A DNA stretch of 64,000 nt from CAWCAW01 sp963714125 (GCA_963714125.1 OY970234.1:1302001-1366000), one strand, 5' to 3'. Shown: positions 1-8,921, counted from the first letter of the stretch. The notes: generated by a model from the letters alone, not told the origin. Program-made: numbers and translations.

Positions 1-1
1 G

Positions 2-199
2 CTGTCGTCTGACAGCGGGCGCGACGAGGTGGAGGCGTTGCTGGGCAAGGCCAAGGCCGACGTGCGTGCCATGCTCGAGGCGCATCGTCACGTCATCGAG
101 AACCTGCGCGACACGCTGCTGGAGCGCGACGAGCTGGTGGGCGATGAGATCCTCGACGTCATCGCCGCTTCGGCGCCCGTGCCGAGCGAGGCGCTCTAG
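2..199 (+). CDS. ftsH: C-terminal end of ATP-dependent zinc metalloprotease FtsH (5' truncated)
   Basis: The window opens inside this gene; the visible 65 residues run in one frame to a TAG at 197-199. They resemble the helical C-terminal end of the FtsH peptidase domain: a stretch with VEALLGKAKADVRAMLEAHR followed by an acidic helix (LLERDELVGDEILDVI), the region after the zinc site where FtsH proteins end. FtsH is a membrane-anchored AAA+ protease that degrades misfolded and regulatory membrane proteins. The ATPase and HEXXH parts lie outside the window, so the call rests on the tail alone. The gene ends 22 bp before the stop of the convergent thioesterase. Confidence 0.72.
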   Translation: MSSDSGRDEVEALLGKAKADVRAMLEAHRHVIENLRDTLLERDELVGDEILDVIAASAPVPSEAL

Positions 200-221
200 C
201 TGCTCGGTTTGGTTTTGGGTT

Positions 222-635
222 TCAGCGCGCCTTGGCCATGAAGGCGTCGGTGTCCACCACCACGCGCGTCATGCGTCCGGCTCCGACCAGTCCGGCGGAG
301 TCGGTCACCGACACCGTGAACACCAGCCGCCGTCCTTCGACCTTCTCCAAGATGGCCTCGGCAGTGACGGTGGAGCCGACCGCTACCGGCGCCAGGTGGT
401 CGACTTGGACCCGCACGCCGACGCTGGTGTGGCCCGTGTGCAAAGCGCCCTTGACGGCGCGGAAGCCGGCCTCCTCGCACAGCGCGATGAGCCGAGGAGT
501 GGCCAGAACGTCGACTTCGCCCGATCCCATGGCCCTCGCCGTGTCGGCTGGTCCGACTGTCAGAGATACCTGAGCGCTCAAACCGGACGCGAGGGCCACG
601 GCGGTACCATACGAAAAGGGCGCACAACGAGCCAA
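222..635 (-). CDS. FlK-type thioesterase-superfamily protein
   Basis: A hot-dog fold thioesterase of about 125-137 residues. The N-terminal half carries the typical stretch GSGEVDVLATPRLIALCEE, followed by HTSVGVRVQVDHLAPVAVG, matching the fluoroacetyl-CoA thioesterase-like family in which a Thr/Glu/His set acts on small acyl-CoAs. The substrate is not predictable. I chose the TTG at 635 because a GGAGGAGGG ribosome-binding site lies about 5 bases upstream. A GTG at 599 gives a length closer to the family norm but has no such site. The gene converges on ftsH and diverges from tldD, whose start is about 90 bp away. Confidence 0.8.
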   Translation of the reverse strand: MARCAPFSYGTAVALASGLSAQVSLTVGPADTARAMGSGEVDVLATPRLIALCEEAGFRAVKGALHTGHTSVGVRVQVDHLAPVAVGSTVTAEAILEKVEGRRLVFTVSVTDSAGLVGAGRMTRVVVDTDAFMAKAR

Positions 636-722
636 AGGGACCCTCCTCCAGGGCGTGTGTGCCAGAGTGCCGCTGTTCGCCCTGCTCCAGGGATGGTCAC
701 CAAGCGGCAGGAAGGAACTTCG

Positions 723-2138
723 TTGACGACGACCTCTGACGCCGGAACGCTGATCGAGCCGGCCACCATCGAACGGGTCCTGGCGGCCGCTTTGAGCCAG
801 GGCGGGGATTTTGCCGAGATCTTCGCCGAGGACCGCCACGGCACCTCGGCCGTCCTCGATGACGGCCGGGTCGAGGAACTGTCCTCCGGACGCGATCGCG
901 GTGCGGGGGTGCGGGTCGTGGTGGGGGAGACCACGGGCTACGCCCACACCGCCGATTTGAGCGAGGCGGGCTTGTTGGCGGCCGCCGAAGCGGCCCGAGC
1001 CGTGTCGCGCCAAGGCGGTGCCGGCCAGGTCGTCGGCCTCGTGCCCAAGACCGCACCGCGTCCCAATGAGATCGCCATCTTCCCCGACACGGTGGCCAAG
1101 GCCGACAAGATCGCCTTGCTGGCGCGCGCCGATGAAGCGGCTCGCAGTGCCGGGGGCGCCATCACCCAGGTGTCGGCCGCCTACGGCGACAGCCGTCGCC
1201 GCATGCTCGTGGCCAACAGCGACGGCGTGTTCACCGGTGACGACCAGGTGCGGTCGCGCTTCTCGGTCTCCTGTGTGGCCGAAGGCGACACCGGCATGCA
1301 CACGGGCCGGGAGACGGCTGCCTTCATGGTCGGGTTCGAATTGTTCGACACCATTGCGGTGGAGGACGTGGCTACCACCGCCGCCCGCCGGGCGTTGGCC
1401 AAGCTGGTGGCTCGTCCCGCTCCGAGCGGCGAAGTGCCCGTGGTGTTGGCATCGGGCAGCGGGGGCGTGCTCTTTCACGAAGCGTGCGGACACGGCCTCG
1501 AAGCGGACCACATCGCCAAGGGTGCGTCGGTGTACGCCGGGCAGGTGGGTCAGCTGGTGGCCAGCCCGCTTATCACCTTGGTCGACGACGGAACCATCGC
1601 CACGCAGTGGGGAAGCTTTGCCGTCGACGACGAGGGCAACCCGGCTGGCCGCAACGTGCTGATCGAGAACGGCGTGCTGTCGGATTACATGTGGGACTAC
1701 CTACGGGCCCGACAAGATGGGCGCGGCTCGTCCACCAACGGCCGGCGACAGAGCTACCGTCACCTCCCCATGGTCCGTATGACCAATACGTTCCTCATTA
1801 ACGGCACTGAGGACCCCGACGAGATCGTGGCGCAAACGCCGACCGGGGTCTATGTGGCCAAGCTGGGCGGCGGCCAGGTCAACACCACCACCGGCGACTT
1901 CGTCTTCGGCATGGTGGAGGCGTATCTCATCGAAGGGGGGCACATCACCGAGCCGTTGCGTGACGCCAACCTCATCGGTAACGGTCCCGAGATCCTTCGT
2001 CGCGTCGACGCCGTGGGCAACGACTTCGCAATGGAGCCGGGCAGCTGCGGCAAAGATGGCCAGAGCGTGCCGGTGGGATGCGGCCAACCCACCTTGCGGC
2101 TCACCGGCGTGACGATCGGGGGCACCGCCGGTGTCTGA
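723..2138 (+). CDS. tldD: TldD metallopeptidase subunit
   Basis: TldD is the catalytic half of the TldD/TldE zinc peptidase, which degrades unfolded peptides and in some bacteria processes antitoxins or RiPP precursors. The zinc site is visible as HEACGHGLEAD near residue 257, and the C-terminal signature PGSCGKDGQSVPVGCGQPT is complete. The 471 residues match the usual length (about 480). I chose TTG 723 because GAAGGA sits 6 bases upstream; an ATG at 693 is in frame but has a poor site. The 3' end overlaps tldE by 8 bp, so the two subunits are probably translationally coupled. No RiPP precursor is visible nearby. Confidence 0.95.
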   Translation: MTTTSDAGTLIEPATIERVLAAALSQGGDFAEIFAEDRHGTSAVLDDGRVEELSSGRDRGAGVRVVVGETTGYAHTADLSEAGLLAAAEAARAVSRQGGAGQVVGLVPKTAPRPNEIAIFPDTVAKADKIALLARADEAARSAGGAITQVSAAYGDSRRRMLVANSDGVFTGDDQVRSRFSVSCVAEGDTGMHTGRETAAFMVGFELFDTIAVEDVATTAARRALAKLVARPAPSGEVPVVLASGSGGVLFHEACGHGLEADHIAKGASVYAGQVGQLVASPLITLVDDGTIATQWGSFAVDDEGNPAGRNVLIENGVLSDYMWDYLRARQDGRGSSTNGRRQSYRHLPMVRMTNTFLINGTEDPDEIVAQTPTGVYVAKLGGGQVNTTTGDFVFGMVEAYLIEGGHITEPLRDANLIGNGPEILRRVDAVGNDFAMEPGSCGKDGQSVPVGCGQPTLRLTGVTIGGTAGV

Positions 2139-3516
2139 CACCCTCACCACCGCCGCGTCGACGGCATCGTCGGCCGAGGAACTTCTCGATCTGGCCACAT
2201 CGGTGGCGGCGTCAGCCGGCCCCGGTGAGCACATCGAGGTCTATGTCTCTCGCAGTGTCGAAACCGATGTGCGCGCCTTTGAAGGCGAGGTCGAGTCGCT
2301 GTCATCGGCGGCCACGGCCGGTGTCGGCATTCGGGTACTGACGGCCGGGCGCCAAGGGTTCGCCTACGCGGGAAGCCTCGACGACCTTGTCGTGCGCGAC
2401 ACGTTGGCCCAAGCGCGCGACAACGCTTCGTTTGCCACCCCCGACGACCACGTGATGCTGGCCGTACCCGATGGCGTGGCGCCGGCCCGACTCGAACTGT
2501 GGGACGACGGTGTGGTGACCCTTGCGACCTCGGCCAAAGTGGATCTCGCCTTGGAGCTCGAGCGACGGGTCCGAGCCGGCGACCCTCGAGTTCGTCAGGT
2601 GCACGGCTGCGACTACGGCGACATGGTGGCTCGCGCCGCTATCGCCACCTCCACGGGTATTGCCGCCACCGCGGCGCGCACATTGTGCAGTGTGTCGGCG
2701 ACCGCCATCGCCGGCGAAGGTGCCGAGAGCCAGACGGGTTCGGGGTTCTCGGCCGGACGCGGTCCGCAAGATCTCGACCTCGATAAAGCGGCTCTCGACG
2801 CCGTGAACCGGGCCACCCGCATGCTGGGTGCGGTCAAGGGTCGATCAGGCAGTCTCGTCGTCGTGTTCGATCCCCGCATCACCTCCACGTTGTTGGCCGT
2901 GGTGTCTTCGGCCTTGTCGGGTGAAGCGGTGACCAAGAGGCGGTCGTTTTTTGCGGGGCGTGTAGGCGAGGACGTGGCCCGAGCCGGCATCACCTTGGTC
3001 GACGATCCCACCGACGCCCGGGCCTTCGGGGCGTCGTCGCACGACGCCGAAGGTCTGGCGTGCCGGCGCAACGTGTTGCTCGATGGCGGGGTGTTGCGGG
3101 GGTTCGTGTTCGACACCACCTCGGCCAACCGTGCCGGTACGACGTCGACGGCCTCAGCCGTACGGGGCGGCTACGCCACCACTCCGGTGGCGGGATGTCG
3201 CGCTTTGCACCTGACGCCGGGGGAACTCGGGTCTGAGGAGATTCTGCGGGCGGTGGGCGACGGCCTCTATGTCCAGTCCGTGTCGGGTGTCCACTCGGGC
3301 GTGGACACCATCAGCGGCGATTTTTCGGTGGGAGCGGAGGGACTGATGATCCGGGGCGGGGAATTGGCTGAACCGGTCCGGGAGCTCACGGTCGCTTCGA
3401 CGTTGCAGCGGATGCTGCATGACATCTTGCACGTGGGGGCGGACGTCGAATGGCTGCCGGGCCTGGCGTCCGGTCAGACCCTGGCCATAGCCAACATGGC
3501 CGCCAGCGGTTCGTAG
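2131..3516 (+). CDS. tldE: TldE/PmbA peptidase partner subunit
   Basis: Second subunit of the heterodimeric TldD/TldE protease. It shares the fold of TldD but lacks the zinc-binding HEXXXH motif, as expected for TldE/PmbA, which shapes the peptide channel. Family hallmarks are the middle FDPRITSTLLAVVSSALSGE stretch and the C-terminal VSGVHSGVDTISGDFSVGAEG region. The 461-residue length is normal. It starts at GTG 2131, inside the end of tldD. No other gene follows on this strand for 119 bp, so the pair looks like a two-gene operon. Confidence 0.94.
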   Translation: MSDTLTTAASTASSAEELLDLATSVAASAGPGEHIEVYVSRSVETDVRAFEGEVESLSSAATAGVGIRVLTAGRQGFAYAGSLDDLVVRDTLAQARDNASFATPDDHVMLAVPDGVAPARLELWDDGVVTLATSAKVDLALELERRVRAGDPRVRQVHGCDYGDMVARAAIATSTGIAATAARTLCSVSATAIAGEGAESQTGSGFSAGRGPQDLDLDKAALDAVNRATRMLGAVKGRSGSLVVVFDPRITSTLLAVVSSALSGEAVTKRRSFFAGRVGEDVARAGITLVDDPTDARAFGASSHDAEGLACRRNVLLDGGVLRGFVFDTTSANRAGTTSTASAVRGGYATTPVAGCRALHLTPGELGSEEILRAVGDGLYVQSVSGVHSGVDTISGDFSVGAEGLMIRGGELAEPVRELTVASTLQRMLHDILHVGADVEWLPGLASGQTLAIANMAASGS

Positions 3517-3635
3517 CGCACCGGGCGGTCGCCGACCTTCTCGGCCTACCGTCACCACGTGGTGTCACCGACCCGAGCGCGCCGGGGTAGTTCCTCGTAG
3601 GCTTCAACCTGTCATCGACTATCAGGGGGGCCTCG

Positions 3636-4430
3636 ATGAGTCGAAACGTGAAACCGAATTCTCACCTTGCCGTGGGTCGGCTCCGGGTTCAAGCAAGTCT
3701 TTTCGGGGTGCTCGGTGTTGTCGTCCTTCTTGTCGTGGGTGCCGTGCCCGCCTATGCCCACGCCCGGGGGGCCACGAGCAATAAGCCCGGGAAGCCGACG
3801 GGCGTGACCGTTGTCGCCGTTGTCGGGGGGGCTGACGTGTCGTGGACCGCCCCTGTCTCAGACGGTGGCTCGGCCGTCACCTCCTATACCGTGATCACCG
3901 CGCCCGGCAGGGCCACGTGTACGACGACAGGGGACACGGACTGCACGCTGTCGGGGCTCACCCACGGTCGTCGGTACAAGGTCCGCGTCCGTGCCGCCAA
4001 CGCCAATGGCCATGGGCAACCATCAGCACCAGTGGCGGTACCCCTGGTTCCGTCGGTGTCGTTCGGCGATTCCGTCACCTTCACCTACCCGAACGAGACA
4101 GTGGGGTTGGGGCTCAGCGAGCCCAGCACCTCCACGGTGACGGTGAGCTACGCAACTTCCGATGGACCCCAGGCGGCGTTGTACTGGGGTGCTTGGTTCG
4201 GGGCGCCGTCGTCGTTCAGCCCGGGTTCCGGCACGGTCACCTTCGCCCCGGGCCAGACGTCGGCCTCGATCCCGTTTGTTGTTGATCCGACGACCCTCGA
4301 CAGTGGCTGCGGGATTTACTACATCGGCATGTCGACATGCTTCCCGTCGGTGACCGTGACCATTTCCAGCCCCACCAACGCACTGGTGGGTCCGACCGCA
4401 CAAAGCAACGTTTTCTACTACCCGTCGTAA
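3636..4430 (+). CDS. secreted fibronectin type III / Calx-beta-like protein
   Basis: A 264-residue exported protein. Residues about 24-45 form a hydrophobic segment (LFGVLGVVVLLVVGAVPAYA) that reads as a signal peptide with an AYA cleavage-type end. Residues about 50-137 form a fibronectin type III domain (PTGVTVVAVVGGADVSWTAP, then LTHGRRYKVRVRAAN). The rest resembles a Calx-beta-like domain (TVSYATSDG, SGSGTVTFAPGQTSASIPF-like pattern). Such modules usually serve adhesion or surface display; no enzymatic motif is seen. ATG 3636 has GGGGGGCC upstream. Four bases separate it from the convergent FmdB-like gene. Confidence 0.75.
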   Translation: MSRNVKPNSHLAVGRLRVQASLFGVLGVVVLLVVGAVPAYAHARGATSNKPGKPTGVTVVAVVGGADVSWTAPVSDGGSAVTSYTVITAPGRATCTTTGDTDCTLSGLTHGRRYKVRVRAANANGHGQPSAPVAVPLVPSVSFGDSVTFTYPNETVGLGLSEPSTSTVTVSYATSDGPQAALYWGAWFGAPSSFSPGSGTVTFAPGQTSASIPFVVDPTTLDSGCGIYYIGMSTCFPSVTVTISSPTNALVGPTAQSNVFYYPS

Positions 4431-4434
4431 TGCG

Positions 4435-4791
4435 CTAAGAAGCGGCGGCTTTTTCTCCCGAGCCCTTCGAGGGCTTCGGCGATTCCTTGGTCGGACTCTT
4501 CTTCGAGCTGTCCGAGGAAGACTCCGAGGAGGATGACGAGGAACTCGAGTCCGACGATTTCGAAGACTCCGCCGCGGACGATTTCTCCCCGCTGGAGGTC
4601 GAGGACTTGGTCGAGGATCGGGTGTCGGTCTTATAGAAGCCGCTGCCCTTGAACACGACGCCGATGGAACCGAACACCTTGCGCAAGTCCCCGCCACAGG
4701 CCGGGCATTCCGTCAAGGCGTCGTCGCGAAACGACTGCACGACCTCGAGGTGCTCGCCACAGGACGTGCAGGCATATTCGTAGGTCGGCAT
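4435..4791 (-). CDS. FmdB-family zinc ribbon protein with Ser/Glu-rich tail
   Basis: The N-terminal 55 residues match the FmdB zinc ribbon: MPTYEYACTSCGEHLEVVQS, then CPACGG, giving two CxxC knuckles that should bind one zinc. The second half is a low-complexity tail of Ser, Lys, Glu and Pro. FmdB was named as a putative regulator of formamidase or methanol dehydrogenase genes, but its biochemical function is unsettled. The gene is divergent from moaC, sharing a 111 bp promoter region. ATG 4791 is preceded by AAGGAAGGAA, a good ribosome-binding site. Confidence 0.85.
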   Translation of the reverse strand: MPTYEYACTSCGEHLEVVQSFRDDALTECPACGGDLRKVFGSIGVVFKGSGFYKTDTRSSTKSSTSSGEKSSAAESSKSSDSSSSSSSSESSSDSSKKSPTKESPKPSKGSGEKAAAS

Positions 4792-4902
4792 CCTCGCCCG
4801 TTCCTTCCTTTAGCACTCTCGTAGGATGAGTGCCAGCTTAGCGGAGGGAGCGTCGTCCAGCGTCCCCCCGGTACATAGTTCTTCCCAGCGTAGAATGCCG
4901 CC

Positions 4903-5388
4903 GTGGTCGACCGAAGCCTTACGCACCTCGATCCCCTCAAGAGCGCACGAAGCCTTGAACTCACGCCCAAGGAGCCAACCCACCGCCGAGCGCTGGCTCG
5001 CTGCCGGGTGCTCATGGCGCCCGAGACCACGGCCAAGGTGGCCAGCAACGCCATCACCAAGGGCGACGTGCTGGCCGCGGCCCGAATTGCCGGAATCCAG
5101 GCGGCCAAAAAGACCTCGGATCTGATTCCCATGTGTCACCCGCTTTTGGTGGGCACCGTGCACGTCAACTTCAACATCGGCGACGATTTCGTCGAGGTGG
5201 AGGCGCAAGTCGAGACGGTCGACCGCACCGGCGTGGAAATGGAAGCCCTTACCGCTTGCGCCGTGGCCGCCTTGACCATCTACGACATGTGCAAGTCATC
5301 GGACCGAACCATGAGCGTCGGGGATCTCGCCCTGTGGGAGAAGGTGGGCGGGAGCTTCGGGACCTGGCGCCGCCCACCCCAGCCGTAG
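4903..5388 (+). CDS. moaC: cyclic pyranopterin monophosphate synthase MoaC
   Basis: MoaC converts the MoaA product 3',8-cyclo-GTP to cyclic pyranopterin monophosphate in molybdenum cofactor synthesis. Diagnostic motifs are all present: KKTSDLIPMCHPL near residue 67, DRTGVEMEALTACAVAALT near 109 and DMCKSSDR near 130, including the catalytic Lys of the last motif. The 161-residue length is normal. The GTG at 4903 is the start that gives the usual N-terminus (SLTHLD); its ribosome-binding site is weak. It stands alone here, without other moa genes in the window. Confidence 0.95.
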   Translation: MVDRSLTHLDPLKSARSLELTPKEPTHRRALARCRVLMAPETTAKVASNAITKGDVLAAARIAGIQAAKKTSDLIPMCHPLLVGTVHVNFNIGDDFVEVEAQVETVDRTGVEMEALTACAVAALTIYDMCKSSDRTMSVGDLALWEKVGGSFGTWRRPPQP

Positions 5389-5398
5389 GGAGTCATCG

Positions 5399-5415
5399 TC
5401 GGGCGTCGAGCCCGA
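5399..5415. terminator. short hairpin between convergent moaC and the low-complexity gene
   Basis: TCGGGC and GCCCGA form a 6-bp stem around a 5-base loop, followed by TTT on the plus strand. It lies 10 bp after the moaC stop, so it may end moaC transcription. The stem is short and the T tract weak. Confidence 0.35.
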
Positions 5416-5416
5416 T

Positions 5417-6928
5417 TTAGTTGCGGTGGAACCGCCGCTTCTTACGGTTGGTGGCCAAGATGGTGAGATCTTCGGAGATGTTCTGGTTGATCTCCTCTTC
5501 CTCGATCTCGACTGGTTTCTCGGGCTTCTTTTCCTCCGGGGTGGCGGCCAGGATCTCGGTGGCCATCGATGCTGCCGACATGACGTGAGGCAGGCCGGGC
5601 GATTCAGGTGTCACCGTGTGGAACTGAACGGCAGGGGCTGCTGCCGCGGGTGCTACCGGCGCAACAGCTACTTGCAGCACGGGCGGTGCCTCGGCTGCTG
5701 CTTGGGCAACGACGGAGAAGGGTGGGAGCTCGGATTGTGGCTCGGGCAGAACGCTTGACATTGGCGCCAGCGTGAATACGGGCGGCGACTCCACGGCAGG
5801 GTCAGGAGCAGCCACATGGACGTGAAGCGCCACGGGTTCGATCGGTGATTCGTCTTCGAGTTCGACGTCCGGGGTGATCAACGGCGGAGGCAACATCTGC
5901 GACGGCGGGGTAGCCGCAGCGGCGGTAGCTGCGGCGGCGGCTACCGGCTCGACGGGCGCATTCACTGGTTGGGGAGCGACCACAGTCAGGGTGGCTGGGG
6001 CCTGACTCACGAAGTCGGAACCAAGGAGGGCTTCGAGAAGGCCCGAATCAGCGGCGCCGATCGACGCATCAGGCCCGTCGCCGTCAGCGTCCGACGCGGC
6101 CACCGGGTCGCCAAACTCGGCCGCCAACAACGAGTCGATGGCTTCGATGCTGAGTTCGCCAAGCGTGGCGGGGATCCCGAAATAAGTGGGGTCGATCGGC
6201 TTAGGGCCAGTGGCAACACCCTTGGAGTCCGAAGCGTCCTCTGCCACCGTCACCAAAAGGACAGGTTCAGCAATGGGGTCGGCCGCATTGACCGCGCTGG
6301 TGTCGATCGCCGTGGTTTCGACTGAGGTCTTGTCGCCAACGATGTCCTCGCCAGCCGCCTTGGTGTGTGCCGCTTTGGAAGCGGCTTTGGCGGCTGCCTT
6401 GGCTTCGACTTTGGCGGCCTTGGCCGCCTTGGATTCGGCCTTGGCGTCAGCCTTGGATTCGGTTTTGGAGTTGGCGGGCTGTTCGGGGTGGTCAGCGATG
6501 GTTACCGATGCCGGTTTCGATGTTGTCGAACCCAGATCGTCGAGACCGAGCAATGCATCGACGATCGCCTGGGCCTGAGCGACAGCGTCGGCACCGTCGG
6601 GGACGGTGATGGTCGACGTGGCTGCGACCGATGCCGTCGACATCCCCCCCGACCCCAAGGCCAACGACACCGTCAACGGCAACGAGCCAGCCGGCAGCGA
6701 AGCGATCTTGTGCACCTGATCCAGGGCCGGCAGCGGCGCGCCCGACATCGATTGGCGCACGATCGTCCCGAGTTCCTCCACGGCCCGGGCCAAGATGATC
6801 TGGCTCTCATGAATCTGGGTAAGGCGATCGAGCATCTCGTGCCAAAGCTCAGCCGACGACACAGCCATAGATCGAATGAGGTCAGTGTCCGAAGATGCTT
6901 CGTTCGGCTGGAGACTCTCCATCGTCAT
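5417..6928 (-). CDS. low-complexity Ala/Pro/Glu-rich protein of unknown function
   Basis: A 503-residue protein with no recognised domain. Residues 1-60 look helical and may be a folded or coiled-coil head (SAELWHEMLDRLTQIHESQ). The middle holds an alternating Lys/Ala block (about residues 160-200, many KAESKAAK-like units), then long Ala/Pro/Val stretches. The C-terminus is acidic (VEIEEEEINQN) and ends in a basic KKRRFHRN tail. No signal peptide or membrane segment is seen, so it is probably cytoplasmic. ATG 6928 is preferred over upstream in-frame codons because composition changes there; a second ATG is at 6922. It lies upstream of the pilus locus on the opposite strand, but a pilus role is only a guess. 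Confidence 0.6.
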   Translation of the reverse strand: MTMESLQPNEASSDTDLIRSMAVSSAELWHEMLDRLTQIHESQIILARAVEELGTIVRQSMSGAPLPALDQVHKIASLPAGSLPLTVSLALGSGGMSTASVAATSTITVPDGADAVAQAQAIVDALLGLDDLGSTTSKPASVTIADHPEQPANSKTESKADAKAESKAAKAAKVEAKAAAKAASKAAHTKAAGEDIVGDKTSVETTAIDTSAVNAADPIAEPVLLVTVAEDASDSKGVATGPKPIDPTYFGIPATLGELSIEAIDSLLAAEFGDPVAASDADGDGPDASIGAADSGLLEALLGSDFVSQAPATLTVVAPQPVNAPVEPVAAAAATAAAATPPSQMLPPPLITPDVELEDESPIEPVALHVHVAAPDPAVESPPVFTLAPMSSVLPEPQSELPPFSVVAQAAAEAPPVLQVAVAPVAPAAAAPAVQFHTVTPESPGLPHVMSAASMATEILAATPEEKKPEKPVEIEEEEINQNISEDLTILATNRKKRRFHRN

Positions 6929-7160
6929 TTCCGGGTCACGCTCCTGTATCTGGGGTGCCGGAATCTGGAGTGCCGAGCTCGCCCTGTGTCCTGCCTGCCG
7001 TCGCGCCCCGCTGGCGCGACAAACCACAGGGAACCTCAAAGAAAGAGCGAAATATCTCGACCACTGCCCGCTTCCCGCCGACTTCCACCGCTACCGATGG
7101 GATCGTTATCGACGTTGAAGCCCGTTGCCTTGAGCGGAGCCTTGGCGCCGCCCCGAAAAC

Positions 7161-7457
7161 TCAGGCGCGCGCTGCGCTGCGAAGCTCGTCGAGGGAGAGT
7201 TCGCCCGTCGCCTCGCCGCCGCACTGGGTGCAGTGTTCGACGTGACGCCAGGACCGCAGCAGGCGCGTTCCCTCGGGGTTCAGCAGTACCACGAACGACT
7301 CGGACACGGGGTCAATGTCGAGACCGAAGTACGGCCTCCACCCGGTCGAGGCCGGGTGGTTGTCGAGGTCGAGCCCTTTGAGGACGCGCCGGAAGCGCAT
7401 GCGTTCCGTGTCGAAGAGCCAAGTGCTGTGGCACGACTCCAAAACCAGCGGTTCCAT
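7161..7457 (-). CDS. small conserved-looking protein, function unknown
   Basis: A 98-residue acidic protein starting MEPLVLESCHSTWLFDTERM, with WRPYFGLDIDPVSESFVVLL in the middle and a single CTQCGG knuckle near residue 75. The aromatic N-terminal half and the codon use look like a real gene, and it reminds me of small unannotated proteins common in actinobacteria. One CxxC alone is not a zinc ribbon unless it dimerises. It diverges from pilT across a 336-bp gap. No function can be assigned. Confidence 0.6.
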   Translation of the reverse strand: MEPLVLESCHSTWLFDTERMRFRRVLKGLDLDNHPASTGWRPYFGLDIDPVSESFVVLLNPEGTRLLRSWRHVEHCTQCGGEATGELSLDELRSAARA

Positions 7458-7793
7458 GGGTGGATCATGTCCCGAGAACGCGACAAACGCACAGCGGCAG
7501 TGTTGCGGTTTCGTGACGAAAATCAGTGTTGTGTGGCCCTTGTCACAATGCGTCCCCGACGCCCCTCCGGAGGCCCTCCAAAAGGATTTGTAGTGGCCGC
7601 ACAGACACGCTCAGTGCTTGGTCCCGCCGGGTGTCTCGGTGACACGCGCCCCTGACAGGGGCCCTTGGCGACGTCCGAGCCGATGATCAAGTGAACAGCC
7701 CGACGCGTCGATGCACTCTCATCGAATGCACGCGGGCGCGCCCGCCCAAAACGAAATCCCGGTCCTGGCCGGGTCCGCACATACGGGGGCTCC
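7458..7793. promoter_or_regulatory. divergent intergenic region upstream of pilT with hairpins and a palindrome
   Basis: No convincing gene lies in these 336 bp. Two hairpins sit side by side: GTGTC/GACAC at 7631-7645 and GCCCCT/AGGGGC at 7648-7662. A perfect 14-bp palindrome, GCGGGCGCGCCCGC, lies at 7732-7745, about 50 bp before the pilT ATG. These could form a structured 5' leader or an operator controlling the pilus genes. I found no match to the conserved core of c-di-GMP riboswitches. Confidence 0.35.
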
Positions 7794-8915
7794 ATGGATA
7801 GAGACGATCTCGACCGCTTGCTGCACGTGTTGGCCGAGCTCGATGGCTCCGACCTGCACATCAAGGCCGACGCGCCGCCCCGGGTGCGGATCAACGGGCA
7901 GTTGCGGGCTATCGAGGACGAGCCGCAATTCAACGCGGAGGAAACAGGTGCGTTGGCGCGATCGATGATGCCCGCCAACCTCCTCGAGGTTTTCGAGTCC
8001 AAACACGAGGCTGACTTTGCCTACTCGGTTCCCGGGCTCGGCCGATTTCGCGTCAACGCCTTTACCCAACGGGCTTCGGTGGCGCTGGCCATCCGACGGG
8101 TCCGCACCAGTGCGTCGACGATCTCCGATCTCCTTCTCCCCGACGTGGTTCGCCGCCTGGCCGACGAGCAGCGCGGCCTTGTCCTTGTGACCGGACCCAC
8201 GGGCTCGGGCAAGACCACCACCCTGGCGTCGATGATCGACCACATCAACCACACGCGGGCGTCGCACATCATCACCATTGAAGATCCCGTCGAGTACCTC
8301 CACGTCGACCACATGGCGGCCATCGAACAACGCGAGGTCGGCTTCGACACGGACAGTTTCACGAGCGCCATGCGCGTCGTTCTTCGCCAAGACCCCGATG
8401 TCATTCTCATCGGTGAGATGCGAGACCCCGAAACCGTGTTCACGGCGTTGACGGCGGCGGAAACCGGCCACCTCGTGTTCTCGACATTGCACACCTCGAC
8501 GGCCACCGAAACGGTCAACCGGATCGTCGACTACTTCCCCCCGCACCAGCAAGGGCAGATTCGAGTCAGCCTGGCCGGCGCCCTGAAGGGCACCATCTGC
8601 CAACGTCTGATCGCGCGCGAGGACGGATCAGGCCGCGTGCCCGCTGTCGAGGTCATGGTGGTTAACGGTCGAATCCAGCAGGCCATCCTGGATCCCGTCC
8701 AGACGTCCGATATCGACCAGATCATGGCCGACGGCCAGTACTACGGGATGCAGACCTTTGACCAGGCGCTGGCTGACTTGCTGCAGCAGGGCGTCATCGG
8801 TCTACGCGACGCCATGGACTCCGCTTCGAATCCCCACGACCTCAAAGTCATGCTCGAGCGCATGGGCGTCGTCCGCACCGGCGGAGCCTTTGTGCCTTCG
8901 GCAGTTACTGTCTGA
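7794..8915 (+). CDS. pilT: type IV pilus retraction ATPase PilT (stand-alone form)
   Basis: A 373-residue member of the secretion ATPase family with PilT architecture: N-terminal PAS-like domain, then RecA-like domain. The Walker A motif GPTGSGKTTTL starts at residue 134, followed by the Asp box (ITIEDPVEYLH), Walker B (DVILIGEMRD) and His box (TGHLVFSTLHT). PilT hexamers drive pilus retraction at the cytoplasmic membrane. Unusually, the C-terminal AIRNLIR motif needed for retraction in classical PilT is not kept; the matching place near residue 293 reads RIQQAILDP. The protein may be a PilU-like accessory motor. ATG 7794 follows GGGGGC. Confidence 0.93.
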   Translation: MDRDDLDRLLHVLAELDGSDLHIKADAPPRVRINGQLRAIEDEPQFNAEETGALARSMMPANLLEVFESKHEADFAYSVPGLGRFRVNAFTQRASVALAIRRVRTSASTISDLLLPDVVRRLADEQRGLVLVTGPTGSGKTTTLASMIDHINHTRASHIITIEDPVEYLHVDHMAAIEQREVGFDTDSFTSAMRVVLRQDPDVILIGEMRDPETVFTALTAAETGHLVFSTLHTSTATETVNRIVDYFPPHQQGQIRVSLAGALKGTICQRLIAREDGSGRVPAVEVMVVNGRIQQAILDPVQTSDIDQIMADGQYYGMQTFDQALADLLQQGVIGLRDAMDSASNPHDLKVMLERMGVVRTGGAFVPSAVTV

Positions 8916-8921
8916 ACTCGT

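Noticed and set aside
723..3516. TldD/TldE as part of a RiPP maturation cluster
   Set aside because: No precursor peptide or modification enzyme is found near; the pair is more simply housekeeping.
7458..7793. c-di-GMP (GEMM) riboswitch upstream of pilT
   Set aside because: Hairpins are present, but the conserved core sequences and tetraloop arrangement of GEMM riboswitches are not seen.
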